Shown here: positions 1-7,775 of the stretch, piece by piece
Position numbering within the stretch: the stretch's first letter is position 1
Layout: the number at the start of each line of letters is the position of its first letter
Assembly (NCBI GenBank): GCA_002290555.1
Contig: NEUK01000063.1
Span: 1 to 52,690, forward strand
DNA length: 52,690 nucleotides
DNA from: Spartobacteria bacterium AMD-G4
Lineage (GTDB): Bacteria; Verrucomicrobiota; Verrucomicrobiia; Chthoniobacterales; Terrimicrobiaceae
Direction: 5' to 3'
Translations under genes and position numbers: made by a program
Notes under the pieces: generated by a model
What the model saw: only the letters and a program-made list of their open reading frames with translations
Database searches by the model: none
What the model was told of the DNA's origin: nothing

Positions 1-1
1 C

Positions 2-556
2 CTCCGGCGCATCTGCGAGCGTTTGTTCGATGAATCGGAATTCCTTTCGCCGCATGGCATCCGTGCCCTCTCAAAAATCTACGAAGAGCATCCCTACACT
101 TTCACCGAAGGGGAAAAAACAGAGACGCTTGCCTATAGCCCCGCCGACAGCCCGGTGGCGATGTTCGGCGGCAACTCGAATTGGCGTGGTCCAGTCTGGA
201 TGCCGATGAACTATCTCATCATCGAAGCCCTCCAAAAATTCGGCTTCTATTTCGGCGACACCTTTAAAGTGGAATTTCCCACGGGCAGCGGAGTCCAGAT
301 GAACCTGTGGGAGGTTTCCTTGGAGCTCGAAAAACGCCTCGTCGGCATTTTCACCCGCGACAAAAACGGCCGCCGTCCCTTCAATGGCACAGTCGATCTT
401 TTCCAAAATGATCCGCACTGGCGCGACCTGCTCCTCTTCAACGAATACTTCAACGGCGACAACGGCGCAGGCGTCGGCGCCAGCCACCAAACCGGCTGGA
501 CCGCCCTCGTGGCAAAAATGTGCCGCCAACTCCACACATTCCAAAAAAATATCTGA
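2..556 (+). CDS. GH63/MGH1-like glycoside hydrolase, C-terminal part (5' end outside window)
   Basis: The frame is open to the left edge, so only the last 184 residues are visible and the true start lies outside the window. The segment looks like the C-terminal (alpha/alpha)6-barrel part of GH63-type alpha-glucosidases and mannosylglycerate-hydrolase-like enzymes. It shows FGGNSNWRGPVWMPMNYL, the aromatic stretch QKFGFYFGD, and a closing GDNGAGVGASHQTGWTALVAK block. Family knowledge: these enzymes hydrolyse alpha-glucosidic bonds in small sugars or glycan trimmings, and in bacteria they are usually cytoplasmic. The exact substrate cannot be read from this fragment. A spacer carrying a dispersed repeat follows the stop. 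The family call is fairly secure; the specificity is not. Confidence 0.8.
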   Translation, partial: LRRICERLFDESEFLSPHGIRALSKIYEEHPYTFTEGEKTETLAYSPADSPVAMFGGNSNWRGPVWMPMNYLIIEALQKFGFYFGDTFKVEFPTGSGVQMNLWEVSLELEKRLVGIFTRDKNGRRPFNGTVDLFQNDPHWRDLLLFNEYFNGDNGAGVGASHQTGWTALVAKMCRQLHTFQKNI

Positions 557-681
557 AGCCAAAAGCGCATTGATCCCCGACTCCAGCAGTGGCGGTCTTT
601 CTGAGCTGCCAAGAGGTCTCGGGGACCACGCTCGCCCCCGGGCGTTCCGGCACGCGCCCTCGCGGAACGGATTTGAGAAAA

Positions 682-746
682 ACGGCCGCAGGCTGGTGAA
701 ATCACTCCATGTCGGGCGCGAAGCGCATCCGACCGCACTCGAGGCG
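682..746 (+). repeat. Dispersed intergenic repeat, copy 1
   Basis: This stretch of about 65 bp, between the glucosidase and sufE, aligns almost end to end with the reverse complement of 47120-47185. Both copies share a CCGCAGGC block, a GTGRAAT block, a GGCGCGARGCGCAYCCGAC core and a closing CGAGGCG. No coding frame is convincing in either copy. It is probably a member of a genome-wide intergenic repeat family; the function is unknown. Confidence 0.6.
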
Positions 747-772
747 AGTGCACTCCCCGATACCAAGATCTC

Positions 773-1231
773 TCAAGCCCCGTGGGCAGCTGAGCGTTCG
801 CGGTTCAACCACACGCGGGCGATGCCCTTCATGCGGGTGAGGATGTAGTAAACTGTCTGGCTGCGCTGGCGAACGAGTTCCGCGCCGACGATTTTCGGCA
901 CAAAGTCCGCCGGCACTTCCATGATTTCCTCGGGGGTCAGGCCATCGAGTCCCTTGCAGAGAATCGCCGTCATGGCTTTAGTGAGCGTCTGCACCTGCGG
1001 GCCCAGCGTGATGCGGAAGGCGCAGCCGCGCTGGGGGGAGACTTTTAAAAACACTCCGACTGTGTCGGTGCACTCCTCATCTTTGCGAATGTCCTCCAGA
1101 TCGAAGGTCTCACCGTCTCGCGGCCCCTGTTTCATTGCGGCGGCCGCATACGAGATGAGTGACTCGCGCTTCTCCGCATCCGGCAAGGACTCGAAGAGCG
1201 CGATGATTTGATTGAGTTTACCGGGATACAC
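773..1231 (-). CDS. sufE: SufE-family cysteine desulfurase acceptor/activator
   Basis: A 152-residue protein of SufE/CsdE type. SufE accepts persulfide sulfur from the cysteine desulfurase SufS and passes it to the Suf scaffold for iron-sulfur cluster assembly in the cytoplasm. Cys54, in the context DEECTDTVGVFL, occupies the position of the sulfur-accepting Cys51 of E. coli SufE, and the N-terminal LPDAEKRESLI segment fits the family. I chose the GTG at 1231, 8 bases after the stop of the upstream rhodanese gene, because it gives a family-like N-terminus and has GAGAGG about 12 bases upstream; longer in-frame starts run into the rhodanese gene. Its partner here is the sulfurtransferase rather than sufS, so sulfur may arrive from a rhodanese (inference). 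Confidence 0.8.
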   Translation of the reverse strand: MYPGKLNQIIALFESLPDAEKRESLISYAAAAMKQGPRDGETFDLEDIRKDEECTDTVGVFLKVSPQRGCAFRITLGPQVQTLTKAMTAILCKGLDGLTPEEIMEVPADFVPKIVGAELVRQRSQTVYYILTRMKGIARVWLNRERSAAHGA

Positions 1232-1239
1232 GGCGGTTT

Positions 1240-2097
1240 TTAGCCTCTCTCGATCGGAGCCCCAACGCGGTTTCCCCATTCGGTCCAGGATCCATCGTAG
1301 TTGCGGACATTTTTGTAGCCAAGGAGGTAGGTAAGAACAAACCAGGTGTGGCTCGAGCGCTCGCCGATACGACAGTAGGCAATGACCTCCTGCCCGGGCT
1401 GCAGGCCGGCCTCATCCTCATAGATCTGGCGGAGCTCATTCACGCTTTTGAAGGTCGAGTCATCCTTGACAGCCATTTTCCAAGGAACGCTGGCAGCGTT
1501 GGGAATGTGACCTCCGCGCAAGACGCCTTCCTGGGGATACTCTGGCATGTGAGTGACCTCGCCGCGAAATTCAGCCGGGGAGCGCACATCGATGAGCGCC
1601 ATGCCGGCACGGCTCTGGGCGAGGGCCTGATCGTAAAACGCGCGGATTTCGCCATCGAAACGCGACTCCTGCGCAGCATAGTGCCCTTGGGTGAAGTGTG
1701 GAACGGCCCGCGTGAGGTGCCGGCCTTCGGCGACCCACTTGTCGCGTCCCCCGTCCATGATCTTTACCTTCGTGTGGCCAAACAGCCGGAAGACCCAAAG
1801 CGCGTAGCAGGCCCACCAGTTCGACTTGTCTCCGTAGAACACAACCGTCGTGTCATTCGAGATGCCATTGCGCTCGCACACCGCTGCGAATTGTTGGGGA
1901 GTGATGTAGTCGCGGATTGTCTGGTCCTGCAAATCCGAGCGCCAGTCGATGTGCACAGATCCTTGGATATGGCCGGTGTCGTAAAGAAGAATATCCTCGT
2001 TGCTCTCAACAATTCTCAGGTGTGAATCTGCCAAGTGCTCAGAGACCCACTCGGTGGAAACGAGGGCTTCAGGGTGCGCGTAGTTTTTGTCGCTCAT
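1240..2097 (-). CDS. Two-domain sulfurtransferase (rhodanese family)
   Basis: A 285-residue tandem-rhodanese protein. The C-terminal catalytic loop is [15 protein letters not shown] with the persulfide-forming Cys242. This CRIGERS loop is typical of thiosulfate:cyanide sulfurtransferases of the mycobacterial CysA type rather than of mercaptopyruvate sulfurtransferases (CG[ST]GVT). The N-terminal inactive domain carries [15 protein letters not shown] and the [14 protein letters not shown] segment common to the family. The ATG at 2097 ([10 protein letters not shown]) is preferred to an upstream start at 2133 because it matches the usual family N-terminus. No clear ribosome-binding site is visible. 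The gene is followed by sufE after 8 bases, so the two are almost certainly cotranscribed. It is divergent from the GYF_2 gene. Confidence 0.88.
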   Translation of the reverse strand: MSDKNYAHPEALVSTEWVSEHLADSHLRIVESNEDILLYDTGHIQGSVHIDWRSDLQDQTIRDYITPQQFAAVCERNGISNDTTVVFYGDKSNWWACYALWVFRLFGHTKVKIMDGGRDKWVAEGRHLTRAVPHFTQGHYAAQESRFDGEIRAFYDQALAQSRAGMALIDVRSPAEFRGEVTHMPEYPQEGVLRGGHIPNAASVPWKMAVKDDSTFKSVNELRQIYEDEAGLQPGQEVIAYCRIGERSSHTWFVLTYLLGYKNVRNYDGSWTEWGNRVGAPIERG

Positions 2098-2227
2098 GTA
2101 AGGACAAACTAAAGATTCACTGGCACTGTGCAAGCCAGACAGCGAATCATTTCCAAAAAGGCTTCGATTTTCACAATGGTGAGCCGCTCGGTAATATGCA
2201 TAGTACTGGATCTCCTCGTAACACTCT

Positions 2228-3076
2228 ATGACTTATCTTGTCCTCTACAACAACGTGAAGGAAGGTCCTTACTCCGCACAGGATGTGAAAAGCTTTCTCC
2301 GTGCTGGTCGCTATTCCGGCGAGAGCCTCTGCTGGAGGGAAGGCTGGGAAGACTGGCGTCCACTCTCCAGTGAGATTGGAATGGTGGCACAACCAACCAA
2401 ATCTGAAACGCTCCCACAGACGGTCTTGGAGGTTGGTGCACCCTCTGCGCCTTCCGTGGCTTGGCATCATGAGCGAACCGGGCGGCCCGAAAAAAAAGTC
2501 ACTCTTCTCGTGGTGGCGGTTTTGCTCTTGGGAGCTGTCTCCGCCGTTCTCGCCTTCCTCTTAGTCGATTCACAAACACACATTCAGCGCCAGGCAGAGC
2601 CTATTGTGTCTCGCGCCGAACTGGAACGAGGCTTGCTGGAGGCGAGCGCAACACTTCGCGGGCCGCAGGCGGCCGATGAAATCCGCACATGGGTCACCTA
2701 CGAGGACCCCTCGACCTCTCGCCCCATGGCGGTCGCCCGCGCGAACATTCTCATCTATCCCGAATCCATGGTCGCCGATGTGTTGCGCCCGGCGGCAAGC
2801 GGGGGAGCCTCGGAAATGATGTCGCGCCTCCAGTCCTCGTTGCCGCCGCCCTGGCGGGAAACAATCACCGATTCCAATGGCGTCGCCAGCGTCGGCGGGC
2901 TTCAGCCAGGCGATTATATCGTGATCGTCTCTGCCCAAAAAAACGGCTCTGCAGAGCCCGAGAGCTACTTCTGGGTCGCCAAACGCCGTCTCGACATCCA
3001 TCCCTCCCAATCCCTCGTCCTCTCCGAAAAAAACGCCACCACGGCTAAGAGCCTCGAATTTTTAATTATCGAATAG
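2228..3076 (+). CDS. GYF_2-domain membrane protein with carboxypeptidase-regulatory-like C-terminal domain
   Basis: A 282-residue protein in three parts. Residues 1-52 form a GYF_2 (DUF4339) domain, with [18 protein letters not shown] and [12 protein letters not shown] as the typical Gly-Pro-Tyr and tryptophan signatures. Residues about 93-118 are one hydrophobic membrane segment. The rest should be exported and ends with a beta-sandwich-like stretch containing [21 protein letters not shown], which resembles carboxypeptidase-regulatory domains. GYF_2 domains occur in many PVC and Bacteroidota membrane proteins and probably bind proline-rich peptides; no enzyme activity is implied. The gene ends 3 bases before the stop of the oppositely oriented permease gene. 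Its specific role is unknown. Confidence 0.75.
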   Translation: MTYLVLYNNVKEGPYSAQDVKSFLRAGRYSGESLCWREGWEDWRPLSSEIGMVAQPTKSETLPQTVLEVGAPSAPSVAWHHERTGRPEKKVTLLVVAVLLLGAVSAVLAFLLVDSQTHIQRQAEPIVSRAELERGLLEASATLRGPQAADEIRTWVTYEDPSTSRPMAVARANILIYPESMVADVLRPAASGGASEMMSRLQSSLPPPWRETITDSNGVASVGGLQPGDYIVIVSAQKNGSAEPESYFWVAKRRLDIHPSQSLVLSEKNATTAKSLEFLIIE

Positions 3077-3079
3077 TCC

Positions 3080-3973
3080 TCACCGCGCCTTGCTGTCGAA
3101 GGCATCTCGCAAGGCGTCGCCGAGGAAGTTCAACGCGAGGAGCGTGAGAGCCATCGAGGCCGCTGGAAAAACAAGAAGCCACCAGAAGCTGCGGATGGGA
3201 TTGATCGCACCGGCTCCATCGGCCAGAAGGGACCCCCAACTCGCCTGTGGCGCCTGGATGCCAAGCCCCAAGAAACTCAGAAACGATTCATCGATGATGA
3301 CGGCCGGGATCGTGAGGGTCAGGTAAACAAGGATGATGCCGGCAAGATTTGGCAGCAGGTGGCGGGTCAGGATTTTGACATGCGACTGCCCGAGCGCACG
3401 GGCTGCTGTAACGAATTGGCGCTCCTTGAGCGAAAGCACTTGGCCGCGAACGATGCGGGCCATTGTGAGCCACTCGATGAAGCCCAGCGTGAGGATTAAA
3501 ATCGCAATGCGGGATGACTCCACAAGCCACGCAAGGCCTTCGCGGTTTGCCCACTCTTGAAGCCCCGCGTTGAAGGCATTGATTGCAATCAAAATGAAAA
3601 TCAGCCGTGGCACCGAGTAGAGGATATCCACGAAGCGCATCATGACCGCATCGGTGCGTCCTCCAGCGTAGCCGGCGATCAGTCCCCAGGCGGTGCCGAT
3701 GAAAAGACTCACCACGGCGCCACAAAGGCCGACGAGCAGGGAAATGCGTCCACCTGTGAGAACGCGGTAAAGGAGGTCGCGTCCATTGAGATCCGTGCCG
3801 AAGGGATGTTCCCACGAGGGGGGGGCATATTGGCTTGGCCCGGGCTCGCCAAGGACGGATGGTAAAAAAAGCGGCCCCACGACACAGCAGAGGACCATGA
3901 ATGCCAAAAAGGCAGCCGACAGCATGGCGACGGGATTTTTTCGGACTCGCTGGAAGACACGCGGATCAAGCAT
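3080..3973 (-). CDS. ABC transporter permease, OppC/DppC type
   Basis: A 297-residue inner-membrane permease of the oligopeptide/dipeptide/nickel class (binding-protein-dependent transport system inner membrane component). It has the N-terminal membrane segment with PVAMLSAAFLAFMVL, the HPFGTDLNGRDLLYRVLTGG motif typical of OppC, and the EAA loop AARALGQSHVKILTRHLLPN that docks the ATPase. Six membrane segments are expected. The start overlaps the end of the OppB-type gene by 8 bases, so the two form one transcript. Neither a binding protein nor an ATPase gene lies alongside. The family also transports oligosaccharides, which matters because the gene upstream is a beta-galactosidase; the substrate is not determined. 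Confidence 0.9.
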   Translation of the reverse strand: MLDPRVFQRVRKNPVAMLSAAFLAFMVLCCVVGPLFLPSVLGEPGPSQYAPPSWEHPFGTDLNGRDLLYRVLTGGRISLLVGLCGAVVSLFIGTAWGLIAGYAGGRTDAVMMRFVDILYSVPRLIFILIAINAFNAGLQEWANREGLAWLVESSRIAILILTLGFIEWLTMARIVRGQVLSLKERQFVTAARALGQSHVKILTRHLLPNLAGIILVYLTLTIPAVIIDESFLSFLGLGIQAPQASWGSLLADGAGAINPIRSFWWLLVFPAASMALTLLALNFLGDALRDAFDSKAR

Positions 3974-4886
3974 GGGATTTGATTCGCGGGTCGAGGAACC
4001 CGTAGGCCAGATCGACGAGGAGGTTGAAGCAAACCAGCATCGCGCAATACACGATCACCATCCCGCCCAGGAGGAACCCATCGCGGTTCAGGATGGAATG
4101 CACAAAAAAGCCGCCTGCCCCGGGGATATTGAAGACGGTTTCAACGACGATGGATCCCGTGAGCAGGTGCGCGGCCAGCGGCCCCAGATACGAGACCACG
4201 GGCAGGATCGCGATGCGCAACGCATGGCGATAGACGACAGCCGATTCCTTCAGTCCCTTGGCCCGTGCCGTCCGCACGAAATCCATCTCCAGCGTCTCGA
4301 CCATGCTCCCGCGCATGAGGCGGGCGATCACTGCCGCCGCAGGCGCAGCCAGCGTGAGCGCGGGAAGGATAAGATGGGTAGCGCCACCCCAGCCTCCGGC
4401 GGGCAACCATCCCAGCGTGAGGGCAAAAACAAGGATCAAGAGCGGGCCGATAATGTAGGAAGGCAACGAAATCGCCGCCAGCGCCAGAAACATCGCCCCG
4501 AAGTCCCGCCAAGTCTGGCGGTGCATCGCCGCCAGCGTCCCAAGCCAAACACCGGCGAATGTTGCGAGCAAAAAGGCCGCCCCTCCGAGCGCGAGCGTGA
4601 CCGGCAGGGTCTGCGCGAGGATTTCATTCACTGAGCGGTTGCGATACTTTGTGGAAAGGCGCAGATCGCCTCGCAGTAAATCGCCAATGTAGCCCGTGTA
4701 TTGCTGCCACAGCGAGCCATCGAGTTTGTATTTCGCCAGAAGTTGCGTCTCGATGGCCTTGGAAATTTTTCGCTCACCATCAAAAGGCCCTCCCGGCGAG
4801 GCGCGGATCAGGAGAAAAGTGATCGACACCACGCAGAACAAAACCACTGCGAGTGAGACAAGACGTTTAAAAAGGACAGCAAGCAT
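3966..4886 (-). CDS. ABC transporter permease, OppB/DppB type
   Basis: A 306-residue permease with the OppB hallmarks. The N-terminal segment is MLAVLFKRLVSLAVVLFCVV, followed by SITFLLIRASPGGPFDGER. The EAA loop is VRTARAKGLKESAVVYRHAL, and the end is a conserved LLVDLAYGFLDPRI segment. It should pair with the OppC-type protein to form the membrane channel. I use the ATG at 4886; a TTG five codons upstream is possible but would add a hydrophilic lead unlike the family. The GH35 gene ends 73 bases upstream on the same strand, so all three genes may be one operon. Confidence 0.9.
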   Translation of the reverse strand: MLAVLFKRLVSLAVVLFCVVSITFLLIRASPGGPFDGERKISKAIETQLLAKYKLDGSLWQQYTGYIGDLLRGDLRLSTKYRNRSVNEILAQTLPVTLALGGAAFLLATFAGVWLGTLAAMHRQTWRDFGAMFLALAAISLPSYIIGPLLILVFALTLGWLPAGGWGGATHLILPALTLAAPAAAVIARLMRGSMVETLEMDFVRTARAKGLKESAVVYRHALRIAILPVVSYLGPLAAHLLTGSIVVETVFNIPGAGGFFVHSILNRDGFLLGGMVIVYCAMLVCFNLLVDLAYGFLDPRIKSHA

Positions 4887-4959
4887 GGTGCTCGGGCGCA
4901 ACCATTCCTAAACACACCGGACTCCGCGAGCATAGAAATTTACGCGCCCGCCCGCCAAC

Positions 4960-7293
4960 TCACTCGCCGCCGGGGGAGCCTGTGGTGGCGAGCGCAAGCC
5001 GGTCTGGGATGTTGGGCTTGGTGTGGTGGATTTCCACGCGGTCGATGCGGAGGGCGGTGCCGTCGGTGTTGAACTCGGGGCGGCAGCCGGGCTCAAAATA
5101 AACGGGCATGTCTTTTTGGAGGGGTAGGATTTCGAGAAGAAGGTCGCCGGAAGCGAGATCAGGCGCATGGTGGCGCAGGCCGATTTCAAAAACGGTGCCG
5201 TTGTAGAAGTCGTCAGTGAGCAGGCGTCCGTTGAGCGTGATCCGGGCGACATCGCCTGTGTAGTGAATCCGCAGAATGGGATTCGATGCCATATCCAGAT
5301 CGGCGGGGAGGTGGACTTTCCAGACGGCGGCGGATTCAAATCCGTTTTGTCCCGGTGAGACGGGAAGGGGGAAATCGGCGCGCCGGGATTTCCAATTCCG
5401 CAGCGCGCCCGGGTTTTTGAGGAGTGACAAGACAACCGGTGTGGAAGTGACTTGGGGAGGGGTATCAAAAGCGAGAGCGCTGTCTTTGCTAGTCGATGCG
5501 AGCGCCAGCGAGTCACCCTCGCTGAGAAGAACAATCCTCACTTCCCGTCCATTTTTTCCAGTGACGCGAATGGCCCTGTCACGGCTTGTTTTGACTCCGC
5601 TGAAGATCATCGGCTTGGAGACGAGCGGGGTTTGGAGCGTGGAGGAATCAAAGGCGAACTCGGCGTGCAGCCCCGGAACCTCGGCAAAGACAACCGTGAG
5701 GCCGCCATCGGCATCGAGTGTGCGGCGTACGGGCTGGGCCGTGGCATAGATCAGCTTCACGCCATTCAGGTCGAGATTGAAGGGCCAGTGGAAAAACGAG
5801 TCTGCTGGAATTCTGGTGGGCTTGCTTGGAATGGTGAGGCTGCCGCCGGGGAGATCGATCCGGAATCGGGTGTTTGCCTTGGCCGGCATGTGTTGAAGCC
5901 TTTGGTAGTTGTTCACGAAAAGAAATCCGGCGAGCCCGTCCGAGCGCACGCTCCAGCGCAGGTTTGCGGGATTCGAGAAGTCCATTTCCTCACGCCCGGG
6001 GAGGAAGGCCGGCATGCGGGTGAGTTCGGATCCGAAGTCCTCCATGAAGAAATTCAAGCGGCGCAGCCAATGGTAGTGAGGCCTTACCTGGCCGTATTGG
6101 CCGATGGGGGCTTGGAAGTCGTAGGATTTGACGGGCGTGTCGAAGACATCGCCGATTTCGTTCGATTTGTGCAGCGGGGTGAGGCGGCCCTCGGGATTCC
6201 TGCCGCCGTGATACATGTAGTAGCCGATGCCCGCGCAGCCGCTTCCAACTTGGCAGAGAGCGAGGGATGCGACATCGCGCGGCTCGATCTTGTTTCGCCG
6301 GTGGTAGGAGACGAACATGCCGCCGCCGGTTTCGGCTGTCAGAAAGGGATACTGCGCGCGGCTCGACTCGTCCTCCCCGCCGCGCACGGTGTTGACATCA
6401 CTCGCAATCGATTCGTCGATGCGCTGCTTGCGGAAGATGTAGTTGTAAAGAAGGCTCTCGGACTTCTCGACCGTGCCCTCCCAGGCTGCATCGGGATAAG
6501 CGCCGTAGAGGGGAATCATCTCGCCAAGCGGCATGGGATCCTCCATGCGGGGCCAGCCGGTTTTTGTGTAGAGGGGCACATCCATGCCGGTCTCGAGCGC
6601 GAGATTTTTCAGGCCGAGAAGGTAGCGCGAGGGGCCTGAATACTCGTTGTCGAGCTGGATGCCGACGACGGGGCCGCCGTCCCTCCAGAGCAGGCCTCGC
6701 ATTTGCTCGCCGATGTGGGTGTAGAGCCGCCGGACGGCTTCGTGATACTCGGGGTGCTCGGGGCGTAGACCCCAGCGGGCTGGCGGGGCCCAGCGCGTGC
6801 TTTTCTCCACCCAATCGGGAAAGCCACCGTAGCGCACTTCGCCGTTGCACCACGGCCCAGCGCGCACGATAGCGAGCAGACCAACCTCGCGGCATGTCTC
6901 GAGGAAGGCTCGCAGGTCTTTTTGTCCCTCCCAATGCCACTCGCCCTCGACCTCTTCGTGGTGGTTCCAAAAAACATAGGTCGAGACGATTTTTATGCCG
7001 CCGGCTTTCATTTTCTCCAGCGCCTCGCGCCACTCGGCGCGGGGATACCTGGAAAAATGGATCTCGCCCATGATGGGGAACCAAGGCTTGCCGTTGAAGA
7101 GCAGGCTGCTGCTGTCGAGCGAGATTTCATCCCCCGCCGGATTTCGCGCGGTGCCGAGCTTGAAGTAGCCTGAGAGTGGCGGCTCGGGGGTGTGGACCGT
7201 GACCGTGTGGGTATCGACCTCCAGTGGTGTGGTCAATGTGAGAGACATGCTGATTCCCGCATATGAGACCGATTTGAAAACATTCGTTATCAT
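4960..7293 (-). CDS. GH35 beta-galactosidase
   Basis: A 777-residue glycoside hydrolase family 35 enzyme, expected to release terminal beta-galactose from oligo- or polysaccharides with retention of configuration. The TIM barrel spans about residues 60-390. It includes the FPIMGEIHFSRYPRAEW entry, GIKIVSTYVFWNHHEEVEG and RAGPWCNGEVRYGGFPDW. Glu217 in GIQLDNEYSG is the probable acid/base and Glu321 in FLTAETGGG the probable nucleophile. The remaining part is beta-sandwich-like and ends in a jelly-roll carbohydrate-binding-type fold. The ATG at 7293 has a strong GGAGGT seven bases upstream, the clearest ribosome-binding site in the window. No obvious signal peptide is seen, which suggests a cytoplasmic enzyme acting on imported sugars. 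Confidence 0.9.
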   Translation of the reverse strand: MITNVFKSVSYAGISMSLTLTTPLEVDTHTVTVHTPEPPLSGYFKLGTARNPAGDEISLDSSSLLFNGKPWFPIMGEIHFSRYPRAEWREALEKMKAGGIKIVSTYVFWNHHEEVEGEWHWEGQKDLRAFLETCREVGLLAIVRAGPWCNGEVRYGGFPDWVEKSTRWAPPARWGLRPEHPEYHEAVRRLYTHIGEQMRGLLWRDGGPVVGIQLDNEYSGPSRYLLGLKNLALETGMDVPLYTKTGWPRMEDPMPLGEMIPLYGAYPDAAWEGTVEKSESLLYNYIFRKQRIDESIASDVNTVRGGEDESSRAQYPFLTAETGGGMFVSYHRRNKIEPRDVASLALCQVGSGCAGIGYYMYHGGRNPEGRLTPLHKSNEIGDVFDTPVKSYDFQAPIGQYGQVRPHYHWLRRLNFFMEDFGSELTRMPAFLPGREEMDFSNPANLRWSVRSDGLAGFLFVNNYQRLQHMPAKANTRFRIDLPGGSLTIPSKPTRIPADSFFHWPFNLDLNGVKLIYATAQPVRRTLDADGGLTVVFAEVPGLHAEFAFDSSTLQTPLVSKPMIFSGVKTSRDRAIRVTGKNGREVRIVLLSEGDSLALASTSKDSALAFDTPPQVTSTPVVLSLLKNPGALRNWKSRRADFPLPVSPGQNGFESAAVWKVHLPADLDMASNPILRIHYTGDVARITLNGRLLTDDFYNGTVFEIGLRHHAPDLASGDLLLEILPLQKDMPVYFEPGCRPEFNTDGTALRIDRVEIHHTKPNIPDRLALATTGSPGGE

Positions 7294-7300
7294 GGCACGG

Positions 7301-7306
7301 ACCTCC
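7301..7306 (-). promoter_or_regulatory. Strong Shine-Dalgarno site of the GH35 gene
   Basis: The minus strand reads GGAGGT seven bases before the ATG at 7293. It fixes the start of the beta-galactosidase gene and stands out because most genes in the window lack a recognisable site, which suggests high translation of this enzyme when it is transcribed. Confidence 0.7.
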
Positions 7307-7553
7307 GGAGTGTGTTTTAGGGGGTTGAGTGGAGTGGGGCTCTAAGGATTCATGTTGATCTTTTGACGAGCGGTTTGGGGTGGGGTAAAATGGGCGGCGG
7401 GGGTTGCCTGCCTACGTGATTGGACAAATTTGCGCGGGGTTTGTTCAAACGGAAGACAAGGAAATTAACCGCAATCGAAAAGGCGGGGCCTTTGAGATAG
7501 AGCAACCGTAGGTTGGCCCGGAGGGCGAGCCGAGCGGGAGCGAGCGAGTCAAA

Positions 7554-7573
7554 GGACACGGAGAGTACGGAGG
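7554..7573 (-). repeat. CTCCGTG-type short spacer repeat, copy 1
   Basis: On the minus strand this reads CCTCCGTACTCTCCGTGTCC, two CTCCGT units. Similar double units occur at 44575-44597 and 51433-51450, all in spacers. Inference: a dispersed low-complexity intergenic motif. Confidence 0.45.
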
Positions 7574-7775
7574 GGGAATGGTTGGCAGCAATTTGCGAGG
7601 ATTGCTCAGGACGGTTTCTCAGGATGCAAAGGCGGCTCCAGCCCCTGCGCTTCGCGTCTCCGGCTCGGCAAGCCTGCCGCACAAATGGGACGGCGGCGGC
7701 CTCCGGCTCGCAGCCTACGCCTCGGAGAGCGCGCCATCCCTACCTTGGGGAACGAAGCGCGCTGCCGCGCGGCGA

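Larger units (their letters stand above)
7294..7775. other. Non-coding spacer (482 bp) with repeat-like segments
   Basis: No credible gene lies between the GH35 start and the secA stop. The GH35-proximal part should hold its promoter, but no convincing -10/-35 pair was recognised. A CACGGAG-type motif lies at 7554-7573. A short perfect hairpin, CGGCA-AGCC-TGCCG, lies at 7666-7679 inside a GC-rich stretch. The 7650-7745 segment looks like a degenerate intergenic repeat and not like a rho-independent terminator. Confidence 0.5.

Noticed and set aside
5452-6639. 395-codon frame opposite the GH35 gene
   Set aside because: Antisense shadow; no domain, no start signal, and the GH35 frame is complete.
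7651-7745. GC-rich inverted-repeat text considered as a secA terminator
   Set aside because: No T run follows on the minus strand; it reads as a spacer repeat.
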